Shown piece by piece: positions 35,431 to 38,848 of a DNA stretch of 38,848 nt. Numbering within the stretch: the first letter of the stretch is position 1; each line of letters begins with the position of its first letter. A program made the translations under genes and the position numbers. Source of the DNA: Chitinophagaceae bacterium (GTDB lineage Bacteria > Bacteroidota > Bacteroidia > Chitinophagales > Chitinophagaceae); NCBI GenBank assembly GCA_903642275.1, contig CAHJWK010000032.1:1-38848 (forward strand). Reading direction: 5' to 3'. The notes under the pieces were generated by a model, which searched no databases, was not told the origin of the DNA, and worked only from the letters and a program-made list of their open reading frames with translations.

Positions 35431-36075
35431 TATTCTGCCATCTTTCATGTGCAAAATGCGGTCGCTCATTTGCGCCATTTCTTCATTGTGTGTTACAATA
35501 AGAAATGTTTGTTTGAATTGATTGCGTAAATCAACAAACAGCTGGTGTAATTCTTTTGCATGTAGCGAATCAAGATTGCCGGTTGGCTCATCAGCAAAAA
35601 CAATATCAGGTTTATTAATTAGTGCACGAGCTACCGCTACACGTTGTTGTTCACCGCCGCTTAAAGCCTGAGGTTTATTATTGATCCTGTCTTTTAAACC
35701 AAGGGTATCAAGTAATTCAGTTGCCTGTTTTTCAGTTTGACTTTTACTGTTTCCTGCAATCCATGATGGGATGCAAACATTTTCGAGCGCAGTAAATTCC
35801 GGCAACAAATGATGAAATTGAAAAACAAAACCAATGTGGTGATTGCGAAAGTCTGCCAGCTTTTTGTTTTTTAATGTATGCAGTGCAGTATTCTTTAAGT
35901 ATATCTCGCCTTTGTCGGGTTTATCAAGCGTTCCAAGAATATGCAGCAACGTACTTTTGCCGGCGCCGGATGAACCAACTATACAAACTATTTCAGCCTC
36001 GTTAATCTCTACATCAACACCTTTCAAAACTTCTAACGCGCCGTACGTTTTTATTATATTTCGCGCCGTAAGCAT
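35422..36075 (-). CDS. ABC transporter ATP-binding protein, LolD-like
   Basis: This 217-residue ABC ATPase of the LolD/MacB/FtsE group has Walker [10 protein letters not shown] (34-42), the Q-loop in [12 protein letters not shown] (83-94), signature LSGGEQQ (138-144), Walker B IVFADEP (158-164) and switch His196. The [10 protein letters not shown] sequence is typical of LolD, which extracts outer-membrane lipoproteins together with LolC/E. No permease gene is adjacent, so it would have to pair with a permease encoded elsewhere; this is common for lolD in Bacteroidota. Other MacB-type exporters cannot be excluded. Confidence 0.88.
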   Translation of the reverse strand: MLTARNIIKTYGALEVLKGVDVEINEAEIVCIVGSSGAGKSTLLHILGTLDKPDKGEIYLKNTALHTLKNKKLADFRNHHIGFVFQFHHLLPEFTALENVCIPSWIAGNSKSQTEKQATELLDTLGLKDRINNKPQALSGGEQQRVAVARALINKPDIVFADEPTGNLDSLHAKELHQLFVDLRNQFKQTFLIVTHNEEMAQMSDRILHMKDGRIEL

Positions 36076-36191
36076 AAGATGTTTGAACTCGTATCAGGCT
36101 TGTTTAAAAAGTAAATTTTAAAATGATTTCGTTACGAAGAAACAAAAAACTTTCAGCACAAAAATTTAAAATAAAGGTGTTATAAGTGCAA

Positions 36192-36222
36192 TTTGGTTAT
36201 ATCACTACAAAACTTACTTTTG
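36192..36222 (+). promoter_or_regulatory. Consensus Bacteroidota promoter for the DUF2795-like gene
   Basis: TTTG (36192-36195), a 19-base spacer, and TACTTTTG (36215-36222) match TTTG-N19-TAnnTTTG exactly. The ATG follows at 36241, giving a leader of about 12-15 bases. Confidence 0.8.
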
Positions 36223-36240
36223 CGCAAAATTGAAAAGGCG

Positions 36241-36462
36241 ATGTTTTGGACTTTGGAATTAGCCAGCTATTTGGAAGATGCACCCTGGCCTGCGATAAAA
36301 GATGAATTGATTGACTACGCAATACGCTCCGGCGCACCTATTGAAGTGGTTGAAAACCTTCAGGAACTTGAAGACGAGGGCGAGGTGTATGAAAGCATTG
36401 AAGACATTTGGCCTGATTACCCCAGCAATGAAGATTTTCTTTTTAATGAAGATGAATATTGA
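36241..36462 (+). CDS. Small acidic DUF2795-like protein
   Basis: This 73-residue very acidic protein (MFWTLELASYLEDAPWPAIKD...) resembles the DUF2795 family found widely in Bacteroidota. The first half (ELASYLEDAPWPAIKDELI, AIRSGAPIEVVENL) is predicted helical and the tail is rich in Glu/Asp (EDIWPDYPSNEDF). The frame is open to a TTG at 36193, but that lies within the -33 promoter element, so the ATG at 36241 is the start. Function is unknown; small cytoplasmic protein. Confidence 0.87.
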   Translation: MFWTLELASYLEDAPWPAIKDELIDYAIRSGAPIEVVENLQELEDEGEVYESIEDIWPDYPSNEDFLFNEDEY

Positions 36463-36525
36463 TTTTCACTTATTAATCTTTCAACTTCGAACACTCTTAT
36501 TCACGTTTGACGATTCACGATTAAA
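36463..36525. other. Short convergent spacer with heptamer-like repeats
   Basis: This 63-base spacer lies between convergent genes and includes the near-tandem steps GACGATT CACGATT (about 36508-36521). No hairpin terminator is clear. Confidence 0.4.
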
Positions 36526-37317
36526 TTATTGTTTTAAAAACTTTATCACGGCTAATGCAAATTCTGGTGTTGCAGCAGCATGATTATGATCACCAGGCGT
36601 TGTTGCTTTTTGTGAAGTTGGAATGAATAAGGCAAGCTCATCAGCAGAACCGTTTGCTTCATCACTGTCACCATGAATTATTAAAACAGGAATTTTAATT
36701 TTTGATAATGCTTCTTTTGAAGTTGATGGCTGATATTCCTGCATCAAAGCAAGCGCCTGCTGATCTAAATTTTGCACCTGTACACTTTGAACCATTGTAT
36801 GTAATGCAGGTACTGTATCAGCAGCCAATGCATGATAAAAATCAATGCGCCGTTGCCAGTCGGGATTTGTGAAATCTGCACCCATTCCACCCATCACGGC
36901 TTTGCGAACATGCTTATCCAGCATCATTAAACGCGCTGTAATTATGGAACCTCTTGAATAGCCGACAACATCATAATTTTTTATGTTGAGTTGTTGCATC
37001 AAGCCAATAATATCTTTTGCTTCTGCATCATTTGCATAAGCTGAATCTGTATGTGGTTTATCTGATTTGCCATTGCCTCTTAAATCAACCAATATAACTT
37101 TATAACCATCTGCAATTAAGCTGTCATACAATGCTGCATGCTTCCATGAATTGCTGTTTACAATAAAGCCATGCACAAGCAAGACAGGAAAGCCTTTGCC
37201 CTGAACATGATAATAAATTTTTGTTTTATCGAATGAAGAAAAGTAACCTGAATCAGTCTGAGCGACTGAAATTTTTGCTATAAAAAATATTGATAAAATG
37301 GCAAGTAGTTTTTTCAT
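36526..37317 (-). CDS. Exported alpha/beta hydrolase
   Basis: The alpha/beta hydrolase fold protein of 263 residues has a signal peptide (MKKLLAILSIFFIAKISVAQ). The oxyanion region LLVHGF is near 46-51, nucleophile Ser121 in GYSRGS, acid candidates in HGDSDEANG (about 214-222), and the catalytic His in GDHNHA (about 241-246). This is a complete Ser-Asp-His triad pattern; Arg after the Ser resembles haloperoxidase/esterase-like members. Substrate unknown. It starts 5 bases after the P5C dehydrogenase stop and is probably co-transcribed, although a metabolic link is not obvious. Confidence 0.87.
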   Translation of the reverse strand: MKKLLAILSIFFIAKISVAQTDSGYFSSFDKTKIYYHVQGKGFPVLLVHGFIVNSNSWKHAALYDSLIADGYKVILVDLRGNGKSDKPHTDSAYANDAEAKDIIGLMQQLNIKNYDVVGYSRGSIITARLMMLDKHVRKAVMGGMGADFTNPDWQRRIDFYHALAADTVPALHTMVQSVQVQNLDQQALALMQEYQPSTSKEALSKIKIPVLIIHGDSDEANGSADELALFIPTSQKATTPGDHNHAAATPEFALAVIKFLKQ

Positions 37318-37322
37318 AAAAT

Positions 37323-38848
37323 TTAATCTTCCTTTAAAAAAGGATAATGATAATCTGTCGGCGGGTTAAATGTTTCTTTAATTGTTCTTGCACTTAACCA
37401 GCGGTATAAATTCAACATGCTGCCGGCTTTATCATTAGTGCCACTCGCTCTTGCACCACCAAAAGGCTGCTGGCCAACCACGGCGCCGGTTGGCTTATCA
37501 TTAATATAAAAATTACCTGCTGCATGGCGCAATTTATCTGTCGCCAACGCTACGGCATTTCTGTCTTTAGCTATAATGCTTCCTGTTAATGCATAAGGTG
37601 AGGTTGTGTTTACAAGCTCAATCGTTTCTTCAAAATTATTTTCATTATATACGAAAACAGTAAGCACAGGACCAAAAATTTCTTCGCATAAAGAAATATA
37701 TTTCGGGTCTTTAGCTTCAATTACTGTTGGTTCAATAAAATATCCTTTTGTTTTATCATGATTGCCACCAGCTATGATTTCTGCATCAGCATCTTTCTTT
37801 GCATTATCAATGTAAGCTGATATTTTATCAAACGCTCTTTCATCAATCACAGCATTAATAAAATTACTGAAGTCTTCAACACTTCCCATCTTCATCGTTT
37901 TAATTTCCGCAGCTAATTTTTCTTTTATAGTTGATGCAAGATTAGAAGGTAAATATGCACGTGAAGCCGCGGAACATTTTTGTCCCTGGTATTCAAAAGC
38001 ACCTCTTGCTAAAGCGGTAACCACCACATCTACATCAGCAGATTTATGAACCAATACAAAATCTTTACCACCGGTTTCACCAACAATTCTTGGATAAGAT
38101 TTATACTTATTTATATTTTCACCAATTGTCTTCCAGATATTATTAAACACGCCGGAGCTGCCTGTGAAATGAATACCGGCAAAATCTTTATGCTCAAAAC
38201 AAACTTTGCCAAGTGTTGGCCCATCAACATAAATTAAATTGATAACACCATCCGGCAAACCGGCTTCTTTTAAAATACGCATAAACATTTGCGCTGAATA
38301 AACCTGTGTTTCAGCCGGCTTCCACACAACAACATTGCCGCACATGGCAGCACTGGTGGGCAGGTTACCACCAATTGCAGTGAAATTGAATGGCGTAATA
38401 GCAAGCACAAAACCTTCAAGCGACCGCCATTCTGTTCTGTTATGCATGCCGGGCGAAGAAATGGGTTGATGTTTATATATTTCGCTTAAAAAATGAACAT
38501 TGAAACGTAAGAAATCTATCAGCTCACAGGCACTGTCAATCTCTGCCTGGTAAGGATTTTTACTTTGACCAAGCATGGTTGTGCCGTTCATGTGAAAACG
38601 GTATTTGCCAGCCATTAAATCAGCAGCCTTTAAAAAAATATGCGCTCTTTCTTCCCATGGCATATTAGCCCAGTTCTCTTTTGCTTTTAATGCAGCATCA
38701 ATTGCTTTATGCACATGTGTTTTATCTCCTTCATGAAAATAACCAAGCGTATGACTTATTTCGTGCGGCGGATGCAAGGCAATTTTTTTCCCTGTGAATA
38801 CTTCTTCAGCACCTATATACATCGGTACATCTATCTCTTCAGCTTTAA
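37323..38848 (-). CDS. pruA: 1-pyrroline-5-carboxylate dehydrogenase, 5'-truncated by window edge
   Basis: This NAD-dependent aldehyde dehydrogenase oxidises glutamate semialdehyde/P5C to glutamate in proline catabolism. Counting from the Met at 38822: TPFNFTAI (143-150), FTGSSGVF (219-226), Glu249 in GETGGKDF and catalytic Cys283 in YQGQKCSAASR, with the NAD/substrate loop PFGGARASGT near the C-terminus. These residues are characteristic of the P5CDH (ALDH4) branch. The frame stays open to the window end (KAEEIDVP before the Met), and the family normally has about 40 more residues at the N-terminus, so the Met at 38822 is internal. Confidence 0.93.
   Translation of the reverse strand, partial: KAEEIDVPMYIGAEEVFTGKKIALHPPHEISHTLGYFHEGDKTHVHKAIDAALKAKENWANMPWEERAHIFLKAADLMAGKYRFHMNGTTMLGQSKNPYQAEIDSACELIDFLRFNVHFLSEIYKHQPISSPGMHNRTEWRSLEGFVLAITPFNFTAIGGNLPTSAAMCGNVVVWKPAETQVYSAQMFMRILKEAGLPDGVINLIYVDGPTLGKVCFEHKDFAGIHFTGSSGVFNNIWKTIGENINKYKSYPRIVGETGGKDFVLVHKSADVDVVVTALARGAFEYQGQKCSAASRAYLPSNLASTIKEKLAAEIKTMKMGSVEDFSNFINAVIDERAFDKISAYIDNAKKDADAEIIAGGNHDKTKGYFIEPTVIEAKDPKYISLCEEIFGPVLTVFVYNENNFEETIELVNTTSPYALTGSIIAKDRNAVALATDKLRHAAGNFYINDKPTGAVVGQQPFGGARASGTNDKAGSMLNLYRWLSARTIKETFNPPTDYHYPFLKED

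Noticed and set aside
36193-36240. Upstream extension of the DUF2795-like protein from TTG at 36193
   Set aside because: This start lies within the -33 promoter element, so the transcript would not include it; the ATG at 36241 fits.

Overview
This window reads as a chromosomal segment of a Bacteroidota bacterium, most likely from the Chitinophagaceae or a close relative. The evidence is AT-rich DNA with few Shine-Dalgarno sequences, a consensus Bacteroidota promoter (TTTG-N19-TAnnTTTG) at 36192-36222, type IX secretion (T9SS) C-terminal sorting domains on three exported proteins, a Bacteroidota-type FtsZ C-terminus, and an ECF sigma / membrane anti-sigma pair. The genus is not resolved.

Plus strand, 1-9494: the end of a division and cell wall (dcw) cluster in the order murD (5' end outside the window), ftsW, murG, murC, ftsQ, ftsA, ftsZ. 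The first five genes are separated by at most 12 bases or overlap, and ftsZ is closed by a strong hairpin terminator at 9525-9555. It is followed by about 450 bases without an accepted gene, which hold an unusual array of 21-base repeats.

9.9-16.8 kb: a secreted M14-type zinc peptidase and rpsT (both minus strand), then sucA and sucB/odhB (plus strand), encoding E1 and E2 of the 2-oxoglutarate dehydrogenase complex. The E2 has two lipoyl domains, and its linkers contain heptamer DNA repeats.

16.8-24.1 kb, minus strand: a cassette of ECF sigma factor, membrane anti-sigma-like TPR protein, an unlisted 41-residue one-helix protein, and two tandem paralogous exported TPR-CHAT proteins with a conserved His/Cys pair and a C-terminal membrane anchor. 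This is the best candidate in the window for an undescribed system.

24.2-33.9 kb, minus strand: a small lipoprotein, a delta-60 repeat T9SS cargo protein, two tandem YadA-head / S74-chaperone / T9SS surface proteins, and a NarL-type response regulator with its beta-propeller sensor kinase.

34.1-38.8 kb: aspartate aminotransferase, a LolD-like ABC ATPase, a DUF2795-like small acidic protein (plus strand, behind the consensus promoter), an exported alpha/beta hydrolase, and 1-pyrroline-5-carboxylate dehydrogenase (5' end outside the window). No tRNA, rRNA, CRISPR array, transposase or phage integrase was recognised.
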